Translations under genes and position numbers: made by a program | Shown: positions 23,373 to 35,085 of the stretch, one piece after another | Numbering within the stretch: position 1 is the stretch's first letter | Layout: each line of letters begins with the position of its first letter | The notes under the pieces: generated by a model | The model's input: the letters and a program-made list of their open reading frames with translations, nothing else | Told to the model about the DNA's origin: nothing | The model's database searches: none | Assembly (NCBI GenBank): GCA_930367215.1 | Contig: OV884056.1 | Location: forward strand, 228,895,127 to 228,959,126 | DNA length: 64,000 nucleotides | Reading direction: 5' to 3' | Origin: Pollenia angustigena | Taxonomy: Eukaryota; Arthropoda; Insecta; Diptera; Polleniidae

Positions 23373-24895
23373 CACAGAAAAAATGATTTTTCCAATTCAA
23401 ACAAAAAATTTGTAGAACCAAAAAATTTTTTGTCTGAAATCGGTCCTATAAACAAATTTGCATATTCAAACAATTTATTTGCATTTCGCTTATTGAAAAA
23501 AACACTGATTTTTTCAAACAAATAATTTAACTGAATCAAATAACACAAGTAAGAAAGTATAGTCGGTCAAGCCCGACCATATGATACCCTACACCACAGT
23601 ATTTAAAAACACATCATGCTTATGTGTCTATATAAATATAGATTTATATATGTTTATAAACTTCATGAAAATCGGTTTGAAGTTTGTGAGAGGCAGAAAT
23701 TGCCCCCTACCTCCCGTTGTGGTCCTATTTTTAAAAAACTGTATAGCTAATGTGTCCATATAGATATGGATCTATCTATGTTTTAAATTTCATTAAAATC
23801 GGTTTGATAGTTTCTGAGAGGAAGAAATTTCCACCTATCTTACCTCGTGGTCCTACGATTCGGCCCATTTTCAATAGGCTTGGTCCTTGTGCCAATAAAA
23901 ACCTATGACCCAAATGTTATAAAATTATCTCCAAAATTGGGACCTGTACTTTGCGCACAAGGTTACATGGACAGCCAGCCAGCCTGCCAGCCAGCCGGAC
24001 GGACATCGTTAGTTCGACTCAGAAAGTGATTCTAAGACGATCGGTATACTTTAAGGTGGGTCTAGGACTAATATTTTAAGGCGTTACACACATCAGCACA
24101 AATGCATAATACCCTCACCACTATTGTGGTGTGGGTATAAAAAACAAATAATTTAACTGAATCAAATAAAAAGTTTGCTGAAACTCATATAAATTTCAAA
24201 CAAATAATTTTACTGAATCAAACAAAAAAGTTTTTGCACAAGCAATGAAGTGCACAAACAAGCAAGCCCTGTAGGAGAAGATGAAGACAGCGCAGAGCCG
24301 CCGACTGGCTTTGAGGCACATTTTTTTGTTGGAACAATGTTTTTCTTCATCACTCACTGTTGCTGCATCCTTTCCTTTGCTAATGAAGAAGAAATGTTAC
24401 CAAAAATGGCAGCAGACCGAATCGATATGTTTTTCGTCATCATTCTATTTTTGTATTTGATGTATTAAGCTAAACAGTTTTACAAAATTGAATACGGGAT
24501 TTTATTTTTCATTCTCACCAACTTTGAAACCAACCAAAAATTTATTTTGTTTCTTATATGTTGTAGTTGTTTCTGTTGTTTAAAAAGAATGAAACGTTGT
24601 TTTTTACCTGCTATTGTTTTTCTTATTGTTGTACTTTTTTAAAGCGTCCAAAAATAGACTGTATGTGTTTTTGTTGTTGTTCTTATATTTTACATAAAGA
24701 AGTGTTGCTTACGATCCAATAAAAAAATGCAAAAAGACGTCAACATTAAAGAGCGTTAAATAATTCATACAAAATTATGAAAACTTGAAACCAATAACCC
24801 GCATATTATATTTTGAAAATTCAAACAAAAACATTAATTGAATCAGTAAAAAAATGTGTAGAAATTAAAAAAATTCGGCAACAATTTTTTCTGTG
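23373..24895. mobile_element. CACAG-ended inverted-repeat element with nested repeat A
   Basis: Ends CACAGAAAAAAT (23373) and ATTTTTTCTGTG-type (24895), with TA on both sides (23371-23372, 24896-24897). The interior carries periodic AAATAATTT-ACTGAATCAAA units. Repeat A is inserted at 23544-24141. The open frame 24250-24468 has no recognisable domain and I do not call it. Confidence 0.7.
23544..24141 (+). repeat. Dispersed repeat A, copy 3
   Basis: Complete copy bounded by a perfect 28-bp direct repeat (23516-23543 and 24142-24169). Because the host element contains similar periodic units, the direct repeat may be either a target duplication or a pre-existing tandem pair. Confidence 0.8.
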
Positions 24896-25209
24896 TACTG
24901 TTCTTTAGGGTGTGGTTCAATAGGTATATGGAAAATACAAACGCTTATAGTTTTTGTGTTGTTAATCATTAAAAAAGAAGTTTCTCTGACTGTGTTCTTC
25001 GAACACTAAAATAAAACTCTACTTATCTAGAATTTTTTTTTGCAACAATTACAATTGTTCTGTTTTCAAACAAAGAACAGAATAATGTATAATGTTTGTT
25101 ACTTTCTTGAAAATAGTTATGAACGGTATTAAGAATTTTGTATTTATACACTAACGTTTCTGGGTGTATTAACCGTACGCTAAAAAATGTTCCGTTTATT
25201 TTTGAACAT
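24896..25209 (+). mobile_element. Partial copy of the hAT-like CAGTGTTC element
   Basis: Matches internal blocks of the elements at 44163-44974 and 50574-51110 (GAAAATACAAACGC, AATAGTTATGAACGGTATTAA, GTTCCGTTTATTTTTGAACATTG). Its left end is missing where it abuts the CACAG element. Confidence 0.6.
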
Positions 25210-25552
25210 TGGCTTAAATAGACGCAGAGAAAACATATCTGTGGCATTTTGACAAAACATCTTAAGTCAAATTTAAAAAGTTGGAAAAAATGTTGTTAGT
25301 CATGCGAATTTTCATTTAAAAAACATTTTTATTTACGTTTTTAAAATTTTGTATTATTAACGAAATTTTTCTTTAATTTTGGTTTATTTTATTATTTGAT
25401 TAAAATTATTTTTTTACCGAGATTTTTTTAAAAACTTTTTTGCTATCTTATCTCAACTCAAGATTTTTTGTCAAAATGCCTCAGATATTTTTCTATATGG
25501 TCACAAGTGTTTCCCATTTTTTGGGGGCTCAAGCATAATATAAAAGCTTATA

Positions 25553-26310
25553 CACGAAGAGAAAAAATATGGTTGGGCATGGTTACGGCAACAACACTAT
25601 GTTTATTGCAACAATATATTGTTGTCGTACACAAATAATTGTTATTTTTATTTAATTTTAACGATATTATAGTAACTGTAAATAAAAAAAATTATTTTTC
25701 TAACAACTAAATTATGTTAACTTTCAAAACATATTATATTACCCACAACCATATCATGATATTTAATAGACATAACATGATATCTTTCTATACATTTATC
25801 ATATTATGCTTAAGATGCAATCAAACTAGTTTTACTCTAATAATATTATGCTAGCGCCGTTTGTAGAAAACAAGATAAATTACCATAAAAAATAATAAAT
25901 TTAAAGAAATTAAAATAATTAATAATTAATAGTGCAAAATATCGTAGTAAAATCCAACAACAAATATTGAACTCCACTATTTTATTTACATCAAGAACAA
26001 TTGTAAAAAGTCACAAAATAAGAATCGATACATAAAAATTTAAATTTATTTTGTATTGTTATGACAGTTATTAAAGGAGCTTTATCATAATATGATTGCT
26101 TCTTAACTTATTATGATTTACATGACAATAATATGATTCCTTCTGAACTTATTATGATTAACAGAATAATAATATGATTAAGGGAAAAATAAATATTTAG
26201 CCTTTATATGATTCAATAATAATATTAATATGGTGACTACAATCATGAATCTTATCATAATATGTTGCTCTTAGAATATGTTTACCACAACCATGTTTTT
26301 TCTTTGAGTG
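25553..26310. mobile_element. CACT/CACG-ended inverted-repeat element, 758 bp
   Basis: Left end CACGAAGAGAAAAAATATGG; the right end reads in reverse complement CACTCAAAGAAAAAACATGG. TA flanks both sides (25551-25552, 26311-26312). The interior has repeated AATATGATT/AATCATATT words. No coding. Confidence 0.75.
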
Positions 26311-26312
26311 TA

Positions 26313-26764
26313 GGGTAAAGTATTTTTGAGATTTTTTCAGATTTTTCCGAAGAGGTTTAAAGGTCGCTCAATTGGAATTTTTGCCAAAAATCGGGTTTGC
26401 CGTTTTCTTCATAACTTTATCAAAAACACGATTTTTTGCACTTTTAAGGAAATAATTTAAAAGAAAGATGTCCAAGCTTTGTTTTAACGTACATAAACTA
26501 AAAGTTTTTGCAATTTATTTGCTCATTTAAACACCGTACATTACAATTATTTGAACAATTTCCATACATTTTCTAAATAACGCTTTATTACTTTTAGGAT
26601 TTATATGAAAATTAAAAAAACTAACATTGCAGTTTGAAATATAAATTAATTTTTAAAAATAAAAGAAAAATTATTCTTGAATTTGCTGTCACCATTCGTT
26701 GTTGTTGTTGTAACAGCTCGACCTGAAAAACAAGCATGTATAAAATGTATCTTTCTATTCTTCT
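26313..26764. other. Non-coding stretch
   Basis: AT-rich; nothing recognised. Confidence 0.35.
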
Positions 26765-27010
26765 CCTTCTTCTTCTTCGCTCTGTCCATCCAACTTAGCT
26801 AAATCAAGGCCCAGTAGCTGTGCTACCTCACGTGGGCGGGTCCATAAGGACACTGCTTCTAGCTGGGTTGGGTTTGCGCTGCAGTTGAATAGGTGTCGTA
26901 CGTCGTGTGGGCCTATTCCACATACAAGGCAAAGGTCAGGGATGGTGCTATTTATTCCTGACGAGTACGAGTTTAGATGTGCGCACCATCCCGTAAGTTA
27001 TACCGGTTTT
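26765..27010 (-). pseudogene. LINE ORF2 C-terminal fragment with zinc-finger motif
   Basis: On the minus strand it reads GWCAHLNSYSSGINSTIPDL, then CLVCGIGPHDVRHLFNC (a CCHC zinc motif), then WTRPREVAQLLGLDL and an acidic end (SEEEEGEE). This is the usual C-terminus of several jockey/LOA-type fly LINEs. Only the last 80 or so residues survive. Confidence 0.8.
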
Positions 27011-27739
27011 CAGCCTTGTACCCAGTTTATGATATTATTACTCATACCCAACAAACAAATAAAAAATAAACGTTTTGCTTTTGCTTTGTTTAAAAATCAT
27101 TTAGTAGGGTTCTTACGATGTAGTCTATGTCCTGCTATAAAAACTGAAAATCAGTTTCAAAAGATGTGAAGCGTAAGCTAAAGCTTCACCTCGTTTTGCC
27201 ACATCATTTACCACTTGTAAATGTTGAACTTTGTTATTTGCATCTTGAAATGAATTGTTGGCTTCCCAATTTTCAATTTAAATACTCCAAGCTTCAAAGA
27301 AAAATAAGACTGGTTTTGGAAATTATTCCTTGAATTTCTTCATTTTCAAGGTTCTCTTCTGTAAGAATTTACTACTTCGTTCTCGCTACTTGGCGTATGT
27401 AGATTTTTTGCCATTCAACACATAGTTTAGTACCACTGACGACTTAGAAAAGTTTTTAACGTGGCGCATGCAACTACTTCATAAATAACGTTGTAGTAAT
27501 TCAACCGCCAATGAAAACCGGAAAAAACAGTAGTATTATTCAAAGTTATGCAAAAAAATAAAAAAAAAAAAAACAGGCAACCCGATTTTTGGCAAAAATT
27601 CGACTTGAGCAATCGCTAAACCTCTTCCTCAAAGTCTAAAAAATACCTTACCTTTTAAAGCTTTTAAATAATGCTTGAGTACCCATGAAAATAAATAAAA
27701 TAAATAAAAAATGGCACCTCCAACAAAACTATTCAAAAA

Positions 27740-28425
27740 CCAGAGTGGGCTTTGTATGGGGCGCAGGGTAAATTATGGACCGATCTTCACGAAATTTCAC
27801 GCTATCATTGCTAGTCGTATTAAACTGTTACGAGCCAAAATTTGTTATGATAGCATTGTTAATTACGGTTTTAGGCGTACAAAACTGTTTTCCGGAAGTA
27901 GGGTTTATAAAGGGCCTAGGGTAAATTAATTCATAGTGTCATTTCTTATCCTATTAAACTGTGACGGACCAAAGTTTGTTATGATAGCATTATTTTTTAC
28001 GGTTTTATGCGTAATAAACTATTTTCTGGAAGTAGGGTTTACATGAGGCCTTGGGTAATTTATAAACCGATCTTCACGAAATTTCGCAGTGTCATTTCGA
28101 GTCCTATAAAACTGTGACTTGCCAAATTTTTGTATGGTAGCATTATTTTTTAAGGTTTTAGGCGTACTAAACTGTTTTCCGGAAGTAGGGCTTATATGGG
28201 GCCTATGGTAAATTATAGATCGATCTTCATGAAACTTTACAGTGTCATTTCTAGTCCCATTACACTGGGACGTGCCAAAATTTGTTATGATAGCATTGGT
28301 AATAAGGGTTTTAGGCGTACTATACTGTTTCCGGGAGTAGTGCTTATATGGGGCCTAGGGTAAATTATGGACGGATCCTTACGAAATCTTACAGCGTGAT
28401 TTCCAGTCGAATAAAACGAATTTTT
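27740..28425. repeat. 152-bp tandem repeat, about 4.5 units
   Basis: The phrase GGGTAAATTA (or a variant) recurs at about 27767, 27919, 28053, 28205 and 28357. Spacing is 152 bp except for one unit shortened to 134. Each unit also carries AAACTGTTTTCCGGAAGTAG and ATGATAGCATT. Unit identity looks moderate, so the array is old. Confidence 0.85.
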
Positions 28426-28599
28426 GCAAAATCTTATATCATTCTATGCATTATTCCACCATTTATGTTAGTTTTTGTAACAAAATTATATGATGGTTCC
28501 GCATTTTGACTCATAGCTCTGATCCTACTGAACCAATTTTGATGGATTTCAATCCCAAACTGCCTAGGATAACTACAAGCACCAAGTCTGTTTATTTCT

Positions 28600-28800
28600 T
28601 TTGAGTTTTTCGCAAGTGAGCGTGTTTTTAACAGTCGGTCAGGCGGACAGACAGACGGACATGGCTAAATCGACTTAGAATTACTCAAGGACCCAGAATA
28701 TATGTAGTTTATGGTGTCTGAAATGAATAATAAGAAAGTTTCACACGGAATGACAAACTTAGTATACCCTCTTTACAACAAATTGTGGTGGAGGGTATAC
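28600..28800 (-). repeat. Head of a fly-wide dispersed repeat
   Basis: Read in reverse it runs GTATACCCTCCACCACAA, then AGTTTGTCATTCCGTGTG, then TATATATTCTGGGTCCTTG-like words and CATGTCCGTCTGTCTGTCCG. The same head type occurs forward at 54680-54838 and 55428-55567. It adjoins the 152-bp array and may form one element with it. Confidence 0.65.
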
Positions 28801-31440
28801 AAATTTTTATTATTATTTGAAATCTTGTATTTTTATAACAAATTTTCAGTCCACCCCACTATAAAATACTACTTTATTACTTATTTTTCTGAGTTTTTTT
28901 TTTTTCTTAAACTTAAATTTGTTAAATAGCTATTGAGCAATGTGTTTCTTTTCCAACATTTTTTGTTAAAATAAATTTATTAACAAATTTTATTTAGTAA
29001 ACAGCATTTATTATTAAATACTTCCTTCCAAATTCCAATAAAATTTTTAACTTCCTCGAGATTTTGTTTTTGCTATATGATGTTAAAAGTTTATCATACA
29101 TTTTTTAACGTTAAAAAATTTAAATTAAATTTTTTCTGTAATATTTTTTATTCGAAAAAATTGTTTGCTTAAAGAAATTGCAAAATATCTTGTGTACTTT
29201 TGCTGTTTCCTCTCAATGGTGGCGTTAGCTACCATCCAGCACTTTATGCATAATATTTTTATAACATTTGTTTTTTTTTCCACTAATATACTTGTACGAG
29301 TGGTGCTGCTATATTCGAAAGTGCACTGAGCCGCATTGTTAGTAAATGGTACATAACACTTTACATTTGGGAGAATTATAGAATGTTGTGCAACTAAAAC
29401 AAAGTAGAAAAAAATATTTCAAATAAGGAAATCTTTTTATAAAATTCTATACAAGTTTTTACAGTGTTTAAGGTATTAGTTGTTTAAGTATTTTAACAAA
29501 AAGTTGGTTAAGTTGAAAATGTAGTTCTTTAGAAAGTAGTTTAAAACAGTGTTGCTACATGGGTGTAGGAAAGAAGAGGGCAGATTTTTTTAAAATTCTT
29601 TAAATGTTGGGAATTTTTAAGAGAAAAATTAAAAAATAAAAAACAACTAAGAAAGTATAGTCGGTCAACTCCGACCATATGATACCATACACCACAACAT
29701 CCAAAAATTAATTTTTCATAGCGTACCCTATTTGCGACTCATGGGCAGTCATGGACCCGTCGGAACAAAGTAATATTTTGGGGAGCAACAGGGTAAAACC
29801 TGTAGTCTGGAACTTTTTTATCACCGCGTCTATCTTTTAAATAAAACTTGTATCACATTCGTAACTTATCTAAAACATATAAATAAAAATTAGATTTTTG
29901 TTCGAAATTAGAACGTTTATTATTTTTTTTTTAATCTTATATATAAATACGGGAACAATTTTTTTGTGGTTGATTTTTAAGTATCTTATCGTCCACCGAT
30001 TTGAATGAATCATATAAAGTTTTTAAGGTATTTGTGTGTAGATATGCACAATCTAAATTTTTAATTTATCTTGCAGACATACAGACAGATGGGTGAATAG
30101 TGTATTTTTGCGTTCTCTTCAAATGTGTACGTTTTTGTTGTATAACGCACAGGTTTTCTCGAAAGTAAATGTCAAGTGGTCGAATTTCGGCCACCGGGCG
30201 AGCCTAGTTTTAATAAAATGTTGATGACAGATACCCATTATTTCTAGATTTGGCTCTTGGATAAATATTTTACTGTTACTACTGGAGCAAATAAGATAAT
30301 TTTTTTCTTACAAATTTACGGTTTTCAAAGAAGATTTTTGTACTTTGAAATAAAAGTAAGCTATGATTTTTTCTTTCAAGTCAAGTGATTATGAGTTACT
30401 TTAAAAATAAATAAAACCTCAATTAAGCCAAATTTAAAGAGATTATAACAAAGGTGGGGCTAGGGAAGGTTAAGTGATAATTATATCTATTACTGTTAAG
30501 TATTAAAAGTAAGTTATATATATTTCAGCTGCCACCACCCTATAGGGTAAATTAAGAAAGAATTTATTTTATTTGAAGTTTATCTTACTTACTTTGAGTT
30601 TAAATTTGAACTCAACTTTAGGACACTTTTCTTGTACGAAAAACAAATAATACTTAAATTCAGTTAATGGTTTGCACTATAATTAAGAATTTTTTTTGTT
30701 CTTTTAAGTAAAAACTTCTTAACATCAAGTATAACTTTTTGATTTAGTTAAGGAAATTTCTAGTAAAAATGATATCTTTTGAACTCCAATTAAAATAAAT
30801 CAAACTAAAAGCAAGTTTAAAAATTTTTTGAAACATAAAACAAACAAGATTTTTTTTAATTAAAGTTTAAAGCATTCTTAAAAAAAGGAAAAATAACCTC
30901 ACAATAGGACTAGGTTGACAAATTTTAAACTTGATATTAGCAAACTTTTACTCAGATCATATAAATTGTAGTAGAAAATGTACTCGCTTTTATGAATTAT
31001 TATTTAGTAAAACGTACAATTGGTTTACTGTTTGGTAAAAATGTACTTAATTTTAGTTTATGCAAGAAAATAATTTGTACTATTTTTTAAGGACATTTTA
31101 TAATTAATATAAAATTTATTTTACTTGGAGCCAAATCATTCCCGAATTTCTTTAAGTTAAGTTAAATTTACTTAAATTTAGTAAACTTTTTTTTTGAGCG
31201 TAGTAACCAGATCATTTAGTGACTTCAAATATTTTTATAAGATTAGCGCGACTGACTGTTTGATCATCGCCCAGCCATAAACACTAAAGCCAGACACTTG
31301 AAATTTTGTATGTAGACTCCCCTCCCAATGTGTAAATAAAAAAGTAGAGACTTTTGGAAATTCAATACATAAGGGGTTAGAAATGGATAAAAACGGGTAA
31401 AATCAGTAACATGATATCTCGTGATCGAACAGAGAAAGAC
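28801..31440. other. Long AT-rich stretch, mostly unrecognised
   Basis: No gene. A short divergent piece of repeat A begins at 29645 (AAGAAAGTATAGTCGGTCAA) and degrades after about 29700. 30500-31200 is rich in AGTTTAAATTT-type words without clear boundaries. Confidence 0.4.
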
Positions 31441-31587
31441 GTTTTTTTTTTTTTTTTTAATCCCTATGCTAATCCCCGCGAAGCTTGAAGCTTGTCTGCA
31501 GGAAAGAAACCAGAGTCTCTGGCAGGAATCGAACCCGCAACCCCAGGGTTGATAGACTAGCTCACTACTAGCTAGCCTACCGGGGCA
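31441..31587 (-). repeat. tRNA-derived SINE (type 2), minus strand
   Basis: Read in reverse it begins GCCCCGGTAGGCTAGCTAG (tRNA-like A region), has a perfect-looking B box GGTTCGATTCC (31525-31535), and ends in a poly(A) run (T-run at 31443-31459). Two more copies lie inside the CACTG elements at 38562-38698 and 42935-43070. Confidence 0.8.
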
Positions 31588-33013
31588 CCATTATTTAATC
31601 GAAAATTGGATTGTCATGTGCTTGGTACTTTTTTGGAAGCACATTTTGGGTTTAGAAAAATTTAACATATGTTAATTTAATAATAATTTTATATGACGCC
31701 ATGACAAGACAGATATTTGTTATATATAGTTATGCAGTCGCGAGTACAGGGGAAGAAAACTGAATTGCTACTCATCCCAACCCACTTCAACCCCCACCCA
31801 CCTTAAACGGAAAATATGTACGATTTCTATGGTCTTTCCAAAAGAAGTTTTGCAAAATGATGTGTTTCAGTTGAAGGTTCCTAAACCATCCCCCCTTGGC
31901 CCATCCCACAGGAGCTCAAGTTGGATCCATTCCTGAGTTATGTAAAAATATATAAACATACTTATGTTTATGTATATAATCCCATAAGTTTACATATTAT
32001 TTTATTTTTATTTGCTCAGGTAGGCAAAAAGATGGGGACAGGAGAACGGCGTATATAGGTATTCCACAAACTTTTAATATAATCGCAAAAAATGATCATA
32101 TTTTATTACACCTCCAAAGCACTTTTTTAGTTTTGTTCGATACTTCTCGGTCGTCAATGATTACCTGGCCAGCCCCTGTATGTACGTGTCTGAAATTATC
32201 TAGGCATCAAACATGCTATTCTTAAGTTGGATACCAAATTTCAGCCATTTACGTAAAGAAATAAAAAAGTTATGCATTTTTGGGCGGAATTGACCACTGT
32301 GCAATGGTACTTTTTTAAAAAACATCTTTCTCTACTCATTGAAATATACGTATTAAATTATGGGCTTCTACTAAAAGTAGGAAATTTTTGATATTTCAAA
32401 GGTGGGAAAAAAGTATCAAAAAGGGAAAATAGGAGGAAATAAATTTTTTTATTTTACTTTTTCGTTCTACATGAGTTGCTTATTGAATTTTCTATAATAT
32501 TGAAATTAAAAACATAAAATTAAAGATACAGCGTCCCGAATGAATGAGAACCTATAAGATGAAATATGTTTCTCCTGCTTTGTTAAAAACTGAAAACATC
32601 AACTTTCGTATATATGTATATACATATGTTCACGAATGAAAGGGAGACGCTAGCAAGGAAGCGGATTAAATGCTAGTTTTGGAATTTGTAACTTTCCTTG
32701 AAAACACTGTCCATTTAAACTCTAGTACGTTGAAGGTACGAATGTATAAGGGATATTTAAGCTTTCGAAAAAAAACTTAAAATGATTGGCAAATTAAAAT
32801 TCATCGTTTGAAATCCTAGTTCCACTAAAAACACATTTTATTTAAATTTTTACCCCCATATTCATAAAAACATTTCAGGTTTATTGAACATATTTTCTAT
32901 GAATATGAGGGTAAATTTCTTGTGAACTTCCCTAATGTTTCATATAATATGATATTTTTTTTTGTGCAATATGATAATATTTTGTAATTTGTAATATAAT
33001 GTTGTTTTTCTTA
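31588..33013. other. Non-coding stretch
   Basis: No gene. The phrase CAGGGGCTGGCCAGG (minus, about 32175) resembles a transposon end but has no partner here. A small ATGTATATACATATG microsatellite lies near 32612. Confidence 0.35.
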
Positions 33014-33231
33014 TACACTGAAAGAAATTTCTTCACAGGTTCGGATTTTCACTTTAATTCAATCAAAAAATATATTGAAATTCAAAATTTTTAACGCTTT
33101 ATTGAATAAATGAGGAATGTTTCAGTTAATGATGTGTTTCATAAAATCGATGAAAATTTTGAATTAAATTTTATTATTGTCACAATTTGTCATCACATTA
33201 ATGAAACATTTCATTCAAATTACTATGAAGA

Positions 33232-33510
33232 CAATAATTAGTATTGTGGTTAATTTATTTAACTGTTTATGGTTTTTAATCCAAATTTTGTTATTTAAAT
33301 CAGGCTAAAGTTCATTGAATTTAATCTTTGTTAAATTATTTTTATGAAGAAAGGAATTTTACAACATGAAAAGAATTTTTTGATAATTTTTCATTCTTCA
33401 CCGAGCTGGAAACCGAACCCAGGTTTACACGGACAGGTTTCCATGACTAGTTTCGATATTAACCACACAATCTCTTCAGAGGGGGTTGCGTTTAACACTC
33501 AGCGCCATGG
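33232..33510 (-). repeat. Type 1 SINE copy, minus strand
   Basis: Divergent reverse copy of the SINE at 3746-4240: the inverted tail (AATTAGTATTGTGGTTA) comes first, then a body with a degraded B-box region around 33405-33425. ACTATGAAGA occurs at 33222-33231 and 33511-33520, a possible 10-bp target duplication. Confidence 0.75.
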
Positions 33511-33764
33511 ACTATGAAGAGTCAAACTTTAAAGAAATTTTCTTCATTATTTTAATGAAATTTTTTTTTGCATTTAAATGAAATTTTTAATTTGTTCAAT
33601 GACATAAATTAACTACTTAATTTCGCAATTTTTATGACTATATTTTTTATGTTATTGATTATTGTGGTTATTTATTTTAGTCATTTTTTCAATGTGTGTT
33701 TTGTGTTGTTTTCGTAGTGATACTGTTGACAAACATTTTATTTTAATGTTCTATAATGTTGCTT

Positions 33765-34478
33765 TTTCTACATTGATAAAGAAATGAACAAACAAAAAAT
33801 ATTAGGAACGACCGCAACACGGCAGCTTGTGGGTGTATTGTTTATATATTTTGATTGTGTAAAATTATTTTGCTGGCTTTTTGTTTTTTCGTATGTGGAT
33901 TTTTTTTGTTAGAAATTTTTGGTTTTTTTACCAGCCAAAAGGGCGCTAAGTCTGAATTTACACGCTTTATCTATATGACCATACGCAGCAATCGGTTTCA
34001 AGTTTTTTCGGTTCAAAACAACAACAATTTTATTCACAGCGAATCAAAGAGAAAAAAAATAAATGTTTTTATATATACCTACGAATAAAACACAAAGCGT
34101 ATTGACCGAGTACAAGCATCTCCGTACCAATCACCTATCCTCTATCTTATCTCTTCTAGAAACACAAGAGTTCAGCATTAAACGATGAAACGTGTGAAAG
34201 CAGACTAGGCACAACAGAAACGAACGAACACTAATGAGCTGAAGCGAACAAACTGAAGCTTGTGGTTTTTTATAAAACAACCGAACGAAATCTAATATTC
34301 TCATTGTTTTGTTGAGTTGGATAAGTACAGTATTCTTTTTGTGTTCGAAAGATGACAAACAGGGAAACGTTATTTTTTTAATGATTTACTACACAAACAC
34401 TATAAACGTTTTTGTTTTCCACAAATCTTCTGAACAGAACACTAAGGAGAGATGTTTAGTATTTATTTTTGAACACTG
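33765..34478 (-). mobile_element. hAT-like CAGTGTTC element copy, minus strand, left end missing
   Basis: Reversed relative to 44163-44974. Shared blocks include TTTCGTTCGG, CACAAGCTTC, GAAAGATGACAAACAGGGAA and the end GAACACTG at 34478. No matching CAGTG end was found on the left. Confidence 0.6.
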
Positions 34479-35085
34479 ATTTAAATTAACAATTAAAGGA
34501 AAAAGAATATGAGAATTATTTGATTGTCTGTTTAAGAACCTATTACTAACATAAAATTTCAATCACTATTTTTTTATACGAATGCGTTTTTTTAAATTCA
34601 TATTATTAAACATTAAAATTAACTATTTTTCCCAATATCTATTGCCAATAATTTTCATTGAATAACTGTCTTTTTCATTGAAAATATGAAGTTACAACAG
34701 TTTCCTTTTTTCGTTAATTTGAAAATGTTTTAATATTTTAATAAATAGCTCATTGAGTTTTTAAAAATCTATTGAAATATTATCGAAAAAATAGTTGGAT
34801 TTTTCTCTTAAAAGATGTATTAACCCATATCGTTCCTAGGGTTTTTTTTCGAGTAACTTTATAAAACTTGGTGGTTAATTGATAATTTTGACTAGAAAAC
34901 ACGAATTTAAAGTCCAAATTTTTTTTAAATTTTTTGTTTTTGAGAAAAATGGTGTTCGAGTAAACGAACATTGGGCACTAATTAGCAATTTTATTTTATT
35001 GCTCCTATAGATTGTTAATATAGAAAACTTTTATTTTTTTTTAAACTGAAACTAGTTTATTTTATTTTTTTAAAGAAAACTAGCG

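Noticed and set aside
24250..24468. 72-codon frame with hydrophobic end
   Set aside because: Lies inside the CACAG inverted-repeat element; no domain.
27711..27929. Open frame in the 152-bp array
   Set aside because: Not maintained in the following units, so not coding.
31441..31587. Functional tRNA gene
   Set aside because: Boxes A and B are good but the acceptor stem does not pair and an A-rich tail follows; it is a SINE.
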